DNA from: Flavobacteriales bacterium
GTDB taxonomy: Bacteria > Bacteroidota > Bacteroidia > Flavobacteriales_D > Parvicellaceae
Assembly: GCA_024635865.1 (NCBI GenBank)
Contig: JAGXIB010000117.1
Location: 1 to 40,730 of the forward strand
Reading direction: 5' to 3'
Length of the DNA: 40,730 nt
The first letter of the stretch is position 1. Every line of letters starts with the position of its first letter. Shown here in pieces: positions 1 through 8,500 of the stretch. The position numbers and the translations under genes are program-made. The notes beneath the pieces were generated by a model, which was given only the letters and a program-made list of their open reading frames with translations, searched no databases and was not told where the DNA came from.

Positions 1-609
1 CTTTAATGCAGTAAGCGGAGTCGTTTCTGCGGGCTTCAATACAACGGTATTTCCTGCTGCTAATGCTGGAGCAATTTTCCAAGCCACCATTAACATAGGG
101 AAATTCCAAGGTGTAATTTGTGCTGCTACTCCTAAAGCTTTTGGTTTTTGATTAGGAAATGCATATTCTAATTTATCCGCCCAACCTGCATAATAAAAGA
201 AATGAGCTGCTGCTAGAGGAATATCTATGTCTCTAGACTCTCGTATTGGCTTACCCCCGTCTAGTGATTCTATTACCGAGAATTCTCTTGCTCTTTCTTG
301 AATTAATCGAGCAATTCGATAAATGTATTTTCCTCTTTCCTTACCAGAAAGTTTAGACCAAACTTCTTTATAAGCTTTTCGAGCAGACTTAACTGCTAAG
401 TCTACATCTGCTTGATTTGCTTCTGCAATTTCTGCAATCACCTCTTCGGTAGCTGGGTTAATTGTTTTGAAATATTTACCAGATGATGGTTTCACCCATT
501 TACCTCCAATAAATAAATCGTATTTCTTTTTTAATTTAATATGTGCCGTACTCTCTGGAGCTGGATCAAATTCCCAACCAGAGTTTAAATCTATTTTATT
601 TTCTTTCAT
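1..609 (-). CDS. Aldehyde dehydrogenase family protein, N-terminal part (runs off the left edge)
   Basis: The minus-strand frame opens at ATG 609 and stays open to the window edge, giving the first 203 residues. It reads as an NAD(P)-dependent aldehyde dehydrogenase: an early FIGGKWV segment, then [10 protein letters not shown] and [16 protein letters not shown], which are the standard NAD-binding blocks of the family. The catalytic Cys/Glu half lies outside the window. The gene starts 51 bases after the stop of deoC on the same strand, so the two are probably cotranscribed. DeoC releases acetaldehyde, and a neighbouring aldehyde dehydrogenase could oxidise it. That substrate is inferred from context only. 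Confidence 0.9.
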   Translation of the reverse strand, partial: MKENKIDLNSGWEFDPAPESTAHIKLKKKYDLFIGGKWVKPSSGKYFKTINPATEEVIAEIAEANQADVDLAVKSARKAYKEVWSKLSGKERGKYIYRIARLIQERAREFSVIESLDGGKPIRESRDIDIPLAAAHFFYYAGWADKLEYAFPNQKPKALGVAAQITPWNFPMLMVAWKIAPALAAGNTVVLKPAETTPLTALK

Positions 610-660
610 TATCGTTTAGATTCAAGGCCTTTTGGCCTTAAGATTTAAGACTATTATTTT

Positions 661-1557
661 CTAATCAATTGATATATAATCTTTCGATTCGTAAACACCT
701 GTTCTTTGTTTAGATATTTGCATTACTAAATCGTTAGCCAAACTACTTGCTCCAAAACGAAACCATTCGTTCGTTAACCATTTATCTCCAAGCGTTTCTT
801 TTACCAACAATAAATATTGCAAGGCTAATTTAGCATTAGAGATTCCACCTGCCGGCTTCATCCCTACCATTTTTCCTGTTGCGTAATAATGATCTTTTAT
901 AGCTTCTAACATTACAGATGTAAACGGTAATGTTGCTGCTGGTTGAATTTTACCTGTAGATGTTTTAATAAAGTCTGCTCCTGCGTCGATAGCAATATCA
1001 CTTGCTCTACGTACCTTATCTAACGTACCTAATTCTCCTGTTTCCAAAATAACTTTTAGTCTTGCGCTTCCACAAGCTTCTTTTATTTGAGCTATTTCGT
1101 CGAAAACAAAGTTATAATCACCAGAATGAAAACGACCACGGCTAATCACCATATCGACTTCGTCCGCACCATTATCAACAGCTATTTTAGTATCTAACAA
1201 TTTAATTTCCATACTAGATTGTCCACTTGGAAAAGCAGTAGCTACTGAAGCTACTTTTACTCCTGAACCTTTCACAGCTGCTACCGCTGTTTTAACAAAG
1301 GTAGGATAAACACAAACTGCAGCTGTAGTGGGTAAATCTGGATACTCTGCATGAACATGTTGTGCTTTATAACACATCTGTTGCACTTTTCTCTCAGTAT
1401 CTGCACCTTCTAAAGTAGTTAAATCTACCATATTTAAAGCCATTAATAAGCCTTTCATTTTGGCTTCTTTCTTCAGGCTTCTTTTTGTAATTCTTTCTAT
1501 CCTATCATTGACTCCTACTTGGTCTATTCTAGGGGATAAAGTATAACCTTTACTCAT
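661..1557 (-). CDS. deoC: Deoxyribose-phosphate aldolase
   Basis: Class I aldolase of 298 residues that splits 2-deoxyribose-5-phosphate into glyceraldehyde-3-phosphate and acetaldehyde in deoxynucleoside catabolism; cytosolic. The Schiff-base region DFIKTSTGK (near residue 197) and the second active-site lysine in GMKPAGGIS (near residue 230) are both present, as is VILETGELG. It is longer than the compact E. coli type because of an N-terminal extension of about 40 residues. It sits upstream of the partial aldehyde dehydrogenase. A TATCTTTG box lies 29 bases before the start. No key residue is missing. Confidence 0.95.
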   Translation of the reverse strand: MSKGYTLSPRIDQVGVNDRIERITKRSLKKEAKMKGLLMALNMVDLTTLEGADTERKVQQMCYKAQHVHAEYPDLPTTAAVCVYPTFVKTAVAAVKGSGVKVASVATAFPSGQSSMEIKLLDTKIAVDNGADEVDMVISRGRFHSGDYNFVFDEIAQIKEACGSARLKVILETGELGTLDKVRRASDIAIDAGADFIKTSTGKIQPAATLPFTSVMLEAIKDHYYATGKMVGMKPAGGISNAKLALQYLLLVKETLGDKWLTNEWFRFGASSLANDLVMQISKQRTGVYESKDYISID

Positions 1558-1585
1558 TTATATTTAAGATTAATGATGTCTCTTT

Positions 1586-1593
1586 CAAAGATA
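1586..1593 (-). promoter_or_regulatory. Candidate -7 promoter box for deoC
   Basis: Reads TATCTTTG on the minus strand, an exact match to the Bacteroidota TAnnTTTG element, 29 bases from the deoC ATG. I see no clear TTG at the expected -33 distance, so this rests on the -7 element and its position. Confidence 0.35.
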
Positions 1594-1607
1594 GCACTTT
1601 TTTTGAA

Positions 1608-1630
1608 TTAGGAAAATATACGTTTCCTAA
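1608..1630 (-). terminator. Hairpin directly after the patatin-like gene
   Basis: TTAGGAAA (1608-1615) pairs perfectly with TTTCCTAA (1623-1630) across a 7-base loop, and begins at the base after the patatin-like stop codon. It lacks a U-run on the minus strand, so it may be an attenuating or mRNA-stabilising hairpin instead of a classical terminator. Confidence 0.4.
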
Positions 1631-2494
1631 TCAACTCTTAGAATTTAAATAATTTTCGATTTGTTCTTCTGCTACTTCTTTTCCATAAGCAATAATCTCT
1701 TCTGCTTTATAAAAGCTAAACAAGGTAGAAGCATCTTGAGAAACATTAATTAGAATATCAGGAGGATATTTAGCTAATTTTAATTTAACTACTTCTTCTA
1801 TCATTAAGTTAACCGACTTGTCAATGATATCAAAATAAGACAGTTGAGAAGAGATTCTAGTAGCTATTTTTTCTTCAAAATAACCACGGAACTCATTTAC
1901 CTTACTAGCAAATTTAGTCTCATTTACTTCTGTTTCATAAAAAGGAACATTTGCTATAACATCGACTGCCACTAAGATATCGCCAGGTGTTCTTTTCACT
2001 CGATCTAAAGGCAAGTTATTTATCATTCCTCCGTCAATAAGAATTGATGAGTTAGTTTCTACAGGTGTAAAAACAGAAGGAATAGAGATTGAAGCTCTTA
2101 CCGCATCGAAAATAGGACCTTCTGTAAAAACAATTTCTCTTTTATTTAATATATCTGTAGCAATAGCTGAATAGTTGATGTCTAAATCTTCTATATTAGC
2201 ATCCGAAATAAATTGTTTTAGTTCACTAAATATTTTATCTCCTTTAACAAACCCTTGAGAAGCGAAAGTAAAATCGACCAATTGTAACACTTGGAGTTTA
2301 CCCAAATTAATAAGCCATTCTTTTAACTCTGTTAGTTTTCCTAGCGCATAGACAGCTCCAACTAGAGATCCCATAGAAGTCCCTGAAATGGAAGTGATGT
2401 TGAATCCTTTTTCTTCTAGAACTTCTATTGCTCCAATATGAGCAATTCCTCTTGCACCTCCCCCAGATAAAACTAAAGCAATATTTTTATTCAT
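1631..2494 (-). CDS. Patatin-like phospholipase family protein
   Basis: Serine lipid hydrolase of 287 residues with the Ser-Asp dyad of the patatin family. The glycine-rich oxyanion loop GGGARG is at residues 11-16, the nucleophile elbow GTSMG has Ser40, and the catalytic Asp is in DGG at 154-156. It has no signal peptide and no C-terminal barrel, so it resembles the short cytoplasmic RssA-type forms and not PlpD-type secreted lipases. The substrate is unknown. It lies downstream of rnr on the same strand, separated by 225 bases that include a long hairpin, so it is probably transcribed separately. Confidence 0.9.
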   Translation of the reverse strand: MNKNIALVLSGGGARGIAHIGAIEVLEEKGFNITSISGTSMGSLVGAVYALGKLTELKEWLINLGKLQVLQLVDFTFASQGFVKGDKIFSELKQFISDANIEDLDINYSAIATDILNKREIVFTEGPIFDAVRASISIPSVFTPVETNSSILIDGGMINNLPLDRVKRTPGDILVAVDVIANVPFYETEVNETKFASKVNEFRGYFEEKIATRISSQLSYFDIIDKSVNLMIEEVVKLKLAKYPPDILINVSQDASTLFSFYKAEEIIAYGKEVAEEQIENYLNSKS

Positions 2495-2647
2495 GTCTTA
2501 TTTTGTTTGTGCATGTTAAACTCTTATTTCAACTATTGAGAATACGATAAGGATAGAACGGTCTGTCTGAACTCTTTTTATCTCCTAATTTAAATCAATG
2601 AAAAAGGTTCAATTATTCTAAACACTAAAAAAAGGAACCCTCTTAAT

Positions 2648-2716
2648 AAAAAAGTGAGTAGTGATAGCCTGACTATTTTAGTCTTAAAATAGGTCGCCCA
2701 AAAACTTACTCTTTTT
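2648..2716. terminator. Long two-way hairpin between rnr and the patatin-like gene
   Basis: An inner perfect stem CTATTTTA/TAAAATAG (2673-2680 with 2685-2692, loop GTCT) sits inside an outer GAGTA/TACTC pairing (2656-2660 with 2707-2711). The outer stem is followed by five T on the plus strand (2712-2716) and six T on the minus strand (2653-2648). The simplest reading is the terminator of rnr, whose stop codon is only a few bases away. The size and internal loop would also suit a small structured RNA. Confidence 0.5.
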
Positions 2717-2719
2717 AAT

Positions 2720-4894
2720 TTACTTCTCTGCTTTATCAGTCAATACCAAATCAATTTGTTTCTTTACTAAATCCACATGTTTTACTTGAACTGTAACAAG
2801 TTGTCCTAAGTGAAACTTTTTATCAGACTTAAAAGATTCCAATTGTTTAGATTTTTGATTTAAAGAGAAAGACCCGTCTTCTATTGTTCTTATATGCACT
2901 AACCCTTCACATTTATTTTCTTCTAGTTCTATAAAAATCCCCCAATCGGTTACTCCTGTAATTTTTCCGTCAAAGACTTCTCCAATCTTATCTGCCATGA
3001 ATTTTACCTGCATGTATTTAATTGAAGCTCTTTCTGCATTGGTTGCTTCTTTTTCGGTAGCTGAAATGTGTTTTGACATATCTTCCAACCCGTTAGAAGC
3101 AAACTTTTTATTGGTTAGTTTAGCTTGTAATATTCTATGCACTAACAAATCTGCATAACGTCTAATTGGTGACGTAAAGTGAGTATAATAACGAAATCCT
3201 AATCCGTAATGCCCAATATTTTCAGTCGTGTAAATCGCTTTAGACATAGAACGAATAACCATAGGCCCTATGATATGAATTTCATCTTTTTCTTTTGCTT
3301 CAACCATTACTTTGTTTAAAGCATAAGCAATTGGCTTATTTTTCACCTCTACGATTTGATATCCAAATTCTTTTAAGAAAATTCTTAAGTCAGCAATTTT
3401 CTCAGGATTTGGCTCATCATGCACTCTATAAACACAAGGGACTACTGTTTTATTATTTGTAGGCTCTCCTAAAAATGCGGCAACTCTTTTGTTTGCTAAT
3501 AGCATGTACTCCTCAATTAGTTTATTGGCATCTTTCGATACTTTTAAAACGATCCCTAAAGGATTACCGTCTTTATCTAATTCGAATCGGACTTCTTGAC
3601 TTTCTACATTTAACGCTCCATTTTCTAATCGTCTACCTCTAATTAGTTTAGCAATACGATCCATTTCTAAAATAACTGGACTGAAGGTTTCGTCTACTAC
3701 ATTCCCTTCTATTATTTCTTGTGCGTCTTCGTAAGCAAATCGTTTATCTGAATAGATAATTGTTTTTCCAAACCATTCTTTTTGGACTTTTCCGTTTTTG
3801 TCTATTTCAAAGACAGCTGAGAAAGTTAGTTTCGTTTCGTCTGGTCTTAGCGAACATAATTTATTAGAGAGCACTTCTGGTAACATTGGTATGACTCTAT
3901 CCACCAAGTAAACAGAGTTCCCTCTTGAATAAGCCTCTTCATCTAAAGTGGTGTTTGGTCTAACATAATGACTTACATCCGCAATGTGAATCCCTACTTC
4001 AATGTTTCCATTTTGTAAAACTTGATAAGAAAGTGCATCATCAAAATCTTTTGCATCAACGGGATCAATTGTAAATGTTAAGACCTCTCTAAAGTCTCTT
4101 CTATTTAAAACTTCAACATCGTAATCTGCTTCTTTTATTTCGTCCGCTTCTTTTTCTACTTGTTTTGGAAATTCGTAAGGGAAACCAAATTCAGAAAGAA
4201 TAGAGTTCATTTCCACATCTATGTTTCCAGGCATTCCCAATCGATCTACTATTGCACCTAAAGGACTTTTTGTTTTAGCTGGCCAAGACAATAATTTAAC
4301 TTTTACCTTTTCTCCATCTTTAGCTCCATGTAAATGACCTCTTTCAATGAAAAAATCGACAGGCATATTTTTATCGTCTGGTCTTACAAAAACTGCTTTA
4401 GCAGATTTTTCTACAGTTCCTATAAATTCGGTTCGATTACGCTCTATCACCTCTATTACTTTACCTTCTAACTTGCCTTTTCTTTCGGTCACAGCTACTT
4501 TCACAATATCTTTTTGAAAAGCTTTTCCTGTGTTATTAGAATGAATATAAACATCATCCTCTCTACCTTCAACAATTAGATATCCAGCTCCTCTAGCGTT
4601 AAAATCTATTCTACCTGTTAAAGTCTGATTATCTTTTGAAGAGGAAGAAGATGCATTTGCACTAATGTATTTCCCTTTTCCAACGTGCTTGATCCACTCG
4701 CTAGCTTCTAGTTCTATTAGTATCGCGTTCATCAACTTTCGTTCACTTCCGTTAGCAAGACCTAGTTCTGATGAAATTTCTTTATAATCGAAAGATTGGT
4801 CGGGGTTGTTATCAAAAACTCTTAATGATTTTTGAATTAATTTTTTCTTTAACGTTGAGGGAGTTTTTGTTTTTCTTTTATCCTTTTTACTCAT
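2720..4894 (-). CDS. rnr: Ribonuclease R
   Basis: 3'-5' processive exoribonuclease of 724 residues that degrades structured RNA; cytosolic. Domains in order: N-terminal winged-helix-like region (about 15-70), cold-shock/OB region (about 90-220) with GRIDFNARGAGYL, the RNB catalytic core with the metal-binding aspartates of IDPVDAKDFDDALSY near residue 280, and a C-terminal S1 domain (about 640-720, GVTDWGIFIELEENKCEGLV). The highly basic N terminus (KKDKRKTKTPSTLKKK) is typical. The gene has a leader of up to about 240 bases containing a hairpin. Length and motifs are normal for RNase R/VacB. Confidence 0.96.
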   Translation of the reverse strand: MSKKDKRKTKTPSTLKKKLIQKSLRVFDNNPDQSFDYKEISSELGLANGSERKLMNAILIELEASEWIKHVGKGKYISANASSSSSKDNQTLTGRIDFNARGAGYLIVEGREDDVYIHSNNTGKAFQKDIVKVAVTERKGKLEGKVIEVIERNRTEFIGTVEKSAKAVFVRPDDKNMPVDFFIERGHLHGAKDGEKVKVKLLSWPAKTKSPLGAIVDRLGMPGNIDVEMNSILSEFGFPYEFPKQVEKEADEIKEADYDVEVLNRRDFREVLTFTIDPVDAKDFDDALSYQVLQNGNIEVGIHIADVSHYVRPNTTLDEEAYSRGNSVYLVDRVIPMLPEVLSNKLCSLRPDETKLTFSAVFEIDKNGKVQKEWFGKTIIYSDKRFAYEDAQEIIEGNVVDETFSPVILEMDRIAKLIRGRRLENGALNVESQEVRFELDKDGNPLGIVLKVSKDANKLIEEYMLLANKRVAAFLGEPTNNKTVVPCVYRVHDEPNPEKIADLRIFLKEFGYQIVEVKNKPIAYALNKVMVEAKEKDEIHIIGPMVIRSMSKAIYTTENIGHYGLGFRYYTHFTSPIRRYADLLVHRILQAKLTNKKFASNGLEDMSKHISATEKEATNAERASIKYMQVKFMADKIGEVFDGKITGVTDWGIFIELEENKCEGLVHIRTIEDGSFSLNQKSKQLESFKSDKKFHLGQLVTVQVKHVDLVKKQIDLVLTDKAEK

Positions 4895-4909
4895 ATTATT
4901 ATTTTGTAA

Positions 4910-4947
4910 TCACCTATAGCAGTTTTATTTGAATAAAACTGAGGTGA
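4910..4947 (-). other. Hairpin in the rnr leader
   Basis: Within the 305-base gap 4895-5199, CAGTTTTATT (4920-4929) pairs with AATAAAACTG (4932-4941), and the flanks TCACCT (4910-4915) and AGGTGA (4942-4947) extend the stem across a four-base bulge. There is no T-run, so it is not a terminator. It lies 16 bases from the rnr start and would fold in its mRNA, a possible control or stability element. The rest of the gap is AT-rich and holds one -7-like box (5132-5139) and no ORF I can support. Confidence 0.45.
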
Positions 4948-5131
4948 TATTAATCTGGCTTGATCTTTAAACCAGTGGTTGTTAGTTTGAATTTCTCCTT
5001 TGAAATTTAATTGTATAAAATATTGAAAGTTTATTTTCAATCTCTTCTTTTAGGAGTTTTGATCTTAGTTCTTTGAAAAGATACTAAATTTTGTTTTAAT
5101 AATTTTCTGATTTCCAATTATTAATCTTAAA

Positions 5132-5139
5132 CAAATGTA
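5132..5139 (-). promoter_or_regulatory. Candidate -7 box upstream of rnr
   Basis: Reads TACATTTG on the minus strand, an exact TAnnTTTG match in the gap between the SDR gene and rnr. No good -33 TTG is visible. If used, it would give rnr a 5' leader of about 230 bases that includes the 4910-4947 hairpin. Confidence 0.3.
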
Positions 5140-5199
5140 TGTATATTATTGATATGGAGTATTAATTAATTGTTATTTTTTTAATAATAGACAGGAATG

Positions 5200-6009
5200 C
5201 TATTTTTTAGATTTATAATTTAATCTCATTATCCAAGCAGTTAACTTTGGGAATACTTTACCTTGGAACATTACCAAATTACCTAATATAGATTGGTTAA
5301 CGCTATACTTTTTTCTTTTGATTTGTTTTAACATTTTCTTGGCCGTTTGTTCTCTTGTAGCAGTAAGAAAGCTTGGCCGTTTTGGTATTGCGATTAATTC
5401 TCCATTTGGAGAATATGTTTTTTTAGTGATTTCATTTTCTGTAAATCCAACATAACAAATTCCTACAAAAACATTGGTGTTTTTAAGTTCAATTCTTAAA
5501 GCATGAGCAATAGCTCTTAAACTCATTTTAGATAAAGAATAGGCAGAATAATCAGGCAAGCCTGTTAGGCCAGCAATACTAGAAACGAACAAAACAGATC
5601 CATTTACTTTTTTTAATATAGGAATACAAGCTTTAGTAGGAAATACAGATCCATAGATATTTGTGTCAACAACAGTTTTATATACTTCAGGCTTTATGTC
5701 TTCAATTGATCCAAATGCAGAAAGTCCAGCATTATTTATTAAAACATCAATCTTACCAAATTTATCAATGCACTTCTTTACTAGTTCTTGGTTGTTTTTA
5801 TAATCAGTAACATCCCCAGCATGAATTAATATATTTTGTTCAGAAACATTAAACTCTTTTTTTACAAATTCTAATTTCGAAAGTGTTCTCCCAGTTATAG
5901 CTACTTTAGCACCATAACTTAGAGCTAGTTTAGCTAGTTCTTTACCTATGCCCATTGAGCCTCCGGTGATTAGGACTACTTTCCCATTATAAAATGTGTT
6001 CAAATTCAT
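5200..6009 (-). CDS. Classical short-chain dehydrogenase/reductase
   Basis: Rossmann-fold oxidoreductase of 269 residues. The nucleotide-binding TGGSMGIG is at residues 15-22, NNAG at 92-95, the active-site serines near 143-144, and Tyr157-Lys161 forms the YxxxK pair. Overall form recalls SDRs acting on lipids such as 3-ketodihydrosphingosine reductases, including a hydrophobic, basic C-terminal tail (LTAWIMRLNYKSKK), but the substrate cannot be read from the sequence. Its ATG overlaps the stop codon of the upstream reductase gene by one base (TAATG), so the two are translationally coupled. Confidence 0.88.
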   Translation of the reverse strand: MNLNTFYNGKVVLITGGSMGIGKELAKLALSYGAKVAITGRTLSKLEFVKKEFNVSEQNILIHAGDVTDYKNNQELVKKCIDKFGKIDVLINNAGLSAFGSIEDIKPEVYKTVVDTNIYGSVFPTKACIPILKKVNGSVLFVSSIAGLTGLPDYSAYSLSKMSLRAIAHALRIELKNTNVFVGICYVGFTENEITKKTYSPNGELIAIPKRPSFLTATREQTAKKMLKQIKRKKYSVNQSILGNLVMFQGKVFPKLTAWIMRLNYKSKK

Positions 6010-6998
6010 TATATATATCCGTTTTCTTTAAACCAATTTAGCGATTCTTTTATAGCTGACTCTATTGGTGTTTGAGGCATTTCTAATTCTTTTACAGCTT
6101 TCTTATTCGATAAAAACTGACTAACTGAAGCCATAGAAGCCATTCCATAACTTATATTCGGAGCCTTTTTAGTTATTCTAGCTATAATAGATTTTACGGC
6201 ACCAACGCTTAAAACTAAAAATTGAGGAAACTTTCTTAACTTAAATTCTCTGCCTATAATTTTTGTAGCTTTTTGGAAGAACTCTTTAAACTCAAGATTT
6301 TCATTGCCTGCTATATAGCATTCTCCTAGTTTTCCTTTTGTTAAAGCATTAACAATTGCTTGAGCTACATCGCCAGAATAAACAAAGTTTTTACCTCCCT
6401 CTGAGTAACCTGGCACTTTCTCTTTGAAAAGATTAATAAGCATAGCACCTGAAGAAGGACCAGAATCAAAAGGCCCAATCATAAATGTTGGATTAATAGT
6501 AATAACTGGAAATTGATTTTGCTTATGCTCATTAATCAAAAATTGCTGAGCTTCATACTTACTATTAATATAATCCATCCCAAATTTACCCCAAGTAAAT
6601 GGAGTTTGCTCGTCTCCTGGGTTTTCTTTAGTTCCAGGAGTAAATGAGCTAGCAGAACCAACATATACCATACGACTAACATTATTCTTCACACAAGCTT
6701 TATGAACATTTTTTGTCCCTTCGATATTGACTTTTTTAAGAATTTCTGATTTCCTTGGCCATACAGTAGTCATTGCAGCTACATGTATAACATAGTTGTG
6801 GTTTTTTAGTTCATTATTTAATAACCCAAGATCAAGGATGTTTCCTTTGATGATTTTAATATCAAGTCCTTTTAGTGTATTAGAGTTGCTTGAAGGGAGA
6901 CACATAGCTGTTACTTCATAACCTTTTAGAAGTAGCTTTCTACAAATCATACTTCCTAACATACCATCTGCACCAGTAACAAAAACTTTTTTATTCAT
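6009..6998 (-). CDS. NAD-dependent epimerase/dehydratase (extended SDR, DFR/3beta-HSD-like)
   Basis: Extended SDR of 329 residues. The nucleotide-binding TGADGMLG is at residues 8-15 and the catalytic YINSK at 143-147, with HVAAMTTVW preceding. The pattern fits the dihydroflavonol-reductase/3beta-hydroxysteroid-dehydrogenase branch, which reduces or oxidises ketone/alcohol groups on hydrophobic substrates; the actual substrate is unknown. It is the first gene of a two-gene cassette with the classical SDR. The upstream dus gene ends just 3 bases before its ATG, so all three could share one transcript. Confidence 0.87.
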   Translation of the reverse strand: MNKKVFVTGADGMLGSMICRKLLLKGYEVTAMCLPSSNSNTLKGLDIKIIKGNILDLGLLNNELKNHNYVIHVAAMTTVWPRKSEILKKVNIEGTKNVHKACVKNNVSRMVYVGSASSFTPGTKENPGDEQTPFTWGKFGMDYINSKYEAQQFLINEHKQNQFPVITINPTFMIGPFDSGPSSGAMLINLFKEKVPGYSEGGKNFVYSGDVAQAIVNALTKGKLGECYIAGNENLEFKEFFQKATKIIGREFKLRKFPQFLVLSVGAVKSIIARITKKAPNISYGMASMASVSQFLSNKKAVKELEMPQTPIESAIKESLNWFKENGYI

Positions 6999-7001
6999 CT
7001 C

Positions 7002-7949
7002 TTATCTCTCTCCATTAAATATCTCACGGACAGCCCTGTCATACTCCTGAATGTCTTTTGCTTTCTTGATTTTTTTTAACGCCTTATGCGGATTATGAAA
7101 AGTAGAAGAAAAGTACTCCCAAAAATGATACATCTTCATCACAATATGCTTTGGACCTGAAAGTTGCTTAGTGTACTCATGATATAAAGTATCGTGAAAC
7201 TTACTAAATATTTCTATTTTATTTTCTGGATATTCGGAAGTATTGTTTTTAATCATCATTGGCAAAAAAGGATCAGCTATTAACCCTCTTCCAATCATCC
7301 AATGATCGATGGAAGGGAAACGTTCTTTCAATTCATTAAACACAGCAACTGAAGTTATGTCTCCGTTATAATATAACTTATGTCTTGTATTATCTACACA
7401 AACTTGAAATGCATCTAAATCTACTCCTCCTTTGTAGAGCTGTTTTCCAGTACGAGCATGAATTGCAATATTCTTTAATGGGTATTTATCTAAAATTGGA
7501 AAAGTCCCCAATATTTCTTGACTGTTTTCATAACCCATCCTCATTTTCATGGAAACTAGAATGTCTGACTCTGAATGAACTTTATCTAAAATAGCATCGA
7601 TTTTTGCACTTTCGGAAATAAGGCCTGAACCCATACCTCTTTTAGTTACCATTGGGTATGGGCAACCCAAATTCCAATTCAATTCTTTATAACCAAATTG
7701 TTTCACATAATTGGCAACAAACAGAAACTCATCAGCATCATTGGTCATTATTTGGGGAATCACCTCATCTACCGTATTGTTTTTAGGCAGGATATCTCTT
7801 TCGTAAGCTGCCTTAACAATCAACTTACCGTTTAATCGAATGTATGGAGAATAAAAAGTGTCTATTCCACCAAAATATTGATTAAAAGCATTCCTAAACC
7901 GAAAATCGGTAAAACCTTGCAATGGAGAAGAAAGTAATGTGTAACTCAT
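7002..7949 (-). CDS. tRNA-dihydrouridine synthase (DusC-like)
   Basis: FMN-dependent enzyme of 315 residues that reduces uridines in the tRNA D-loop. It has an N-terminal TIM barrel starting LLSSPLQGFTDFRFRN and the catalytic Cys96 in NLGCPYPMVTKRGMGSGL. It also has GRGLIADPFLP and a C-terminal helical region with HIVMKMYHFWEYF. Length and C-terminal motif are closest to the U16-specific DusC group, though the exact position specificity is an inference. A candidate promoter with a repeat-containing spacer lies 37-70 bases before the start. The two downstream SDR genes follow within 3 bases. Confidence 0.9.
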   Translation of the reverse strand: MSYTLLSSPLQGFTDFRFRNAFNQYFGGIDTFYSPYIRLNGKLIVKAAYERDILPKNNTVDEVIPQIMTNDADEFLFVANYVKQFGYKELNWNLGCPYPMVTKRGMGSGLISESAKIDAILDKVHSESDILVSMKMRMGYENSQEILGTFPILDKYPLKNIAIHARTGKQLYKGGVDLDAFQVCVDNTRHKLYYNGDITSVAVFNELKERFPSIDHWMIGRGLIADPFLPMMIKNNTSEYPENKIEIFSKFHDTLYHEYTKQLSGPKHIVMKMYHFWEYFSSTFHNPHKALKKIKKAKDIQEYDRAVREIFNGER

Positions 7950-7985
7950 TAAAGGACTAAGATATTTAATAAAATAGCATTAAGC

Positions 7986-8018
7986 CAAACTTATTATTAT
8001 TATTATTATTATTGCAAA
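7986..8018 (-). promoter_or_regulatory. Candidate dus promoter with a microsatellite spacer
   Basis: On the minus strand a TTTG at 8018-8015 is followed by 21 bases and then TAAGTTTG at 7993-7986, matching the Bacteroidota -33/-7 pattern. Nearly the whole spacer is a TTA/ATT trinucleotide repeat. The predicted transcription start is near 7979, about 30 bases before the dus ATG. Confidence 0.45.
7991..8013. repeat. Trinucleotide microsatellite (TTA), about 7.7 copies
   Basis: Twenty-three consecutive bases of uninterrupted TTA repeat in the intergenic gap between dus and the divergent small broken gene. It is the only perfect microsatellite of this length that I noticed in the window. Copy-number change by polymerase slippage would move in 3-base steps. 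Confidence 0.9.
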
Positions 8019-8036
8019 GACAAAAAATCAAAAAAT

Positions 8037-8480
8037 ATGAAAAACTTAATTTGTTTATTACTCCCTATTTCAATCTTAACCTCTAGTAGCACTTTAGCGC
8101 AAGTTGATATAACAGTTGAACCTTGTTTACGGGCTAAAGATGCGATTTCAAAAGAAGAAAGATTTAGTAAAAACTATAAAAGAAAAAAAGAAGACTTTGT
8201 CGAAAGAAATGAAATTACCGAAAAACAGTTAAAAAAATGTAAAGTAGAAACTGAGATTATAGATAAATAAACTGAAATCAAAGCTGAAAAGGACACCTAC
8301 ATACTAAAGTATTATGAAAAAATTGAATACAGCCCTGCTACACATGAATCTAAGAAAACTGAGGTTTTCTAATTAGAAAATACAACCACTAAAAAGGTTT
8401 ATGCTTTTAAGTCTGGTACTGTCAGCAATAAATATGACAAATATTTAGAAAAGGTTATTAAAGAGATTAATGAACATTAA
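8037..8480 (+). pseudogene. Small exported-protein gene interrupted by two in-frame TAA codons
   Basis: ATG 8037 opens a frame with a clear signal peptide (KNLICLLLPISILTSSSTLAQ) and runs 77 codons to TAA at 8268-8270. The same frame then continues for 33 sense codons (TEIKAEKDTYILKYYEKIEY onward) to a second TAA at 8370-8372, and for 35 more (LENTTTKKVYAFKSGTVSNK onward) to a final TAA at 8478-8480. All three parts have the same Lys/Glu-rich, Tyr-containing composition, and no frameshift is needed. A strong terminator follows 20 bases later. The simplest reading is a recently inactivated gene for a secreted protein of about 147 residues. The first 77 residues could still be made. Family not recognised. 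Confidence 0.65.
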
Positions 8481-8500
8481 AAAATTAATACAAATTTTAA

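Noticed and set aside
2549-2566. GAACGGTCTGTCTGAAC as another copy of the GIY-YIG-linked palindrome
   Set aside because: Shares only a few bases with the repeat end and lacks the CGATACAA arm; likely chance.
8037-8480. Reassigned stop codons (alternative genetic code)
   Set aside because: Intact genes in the window end in TAA, TAG and TGA at normal places, so none of the three is read as sense generally.
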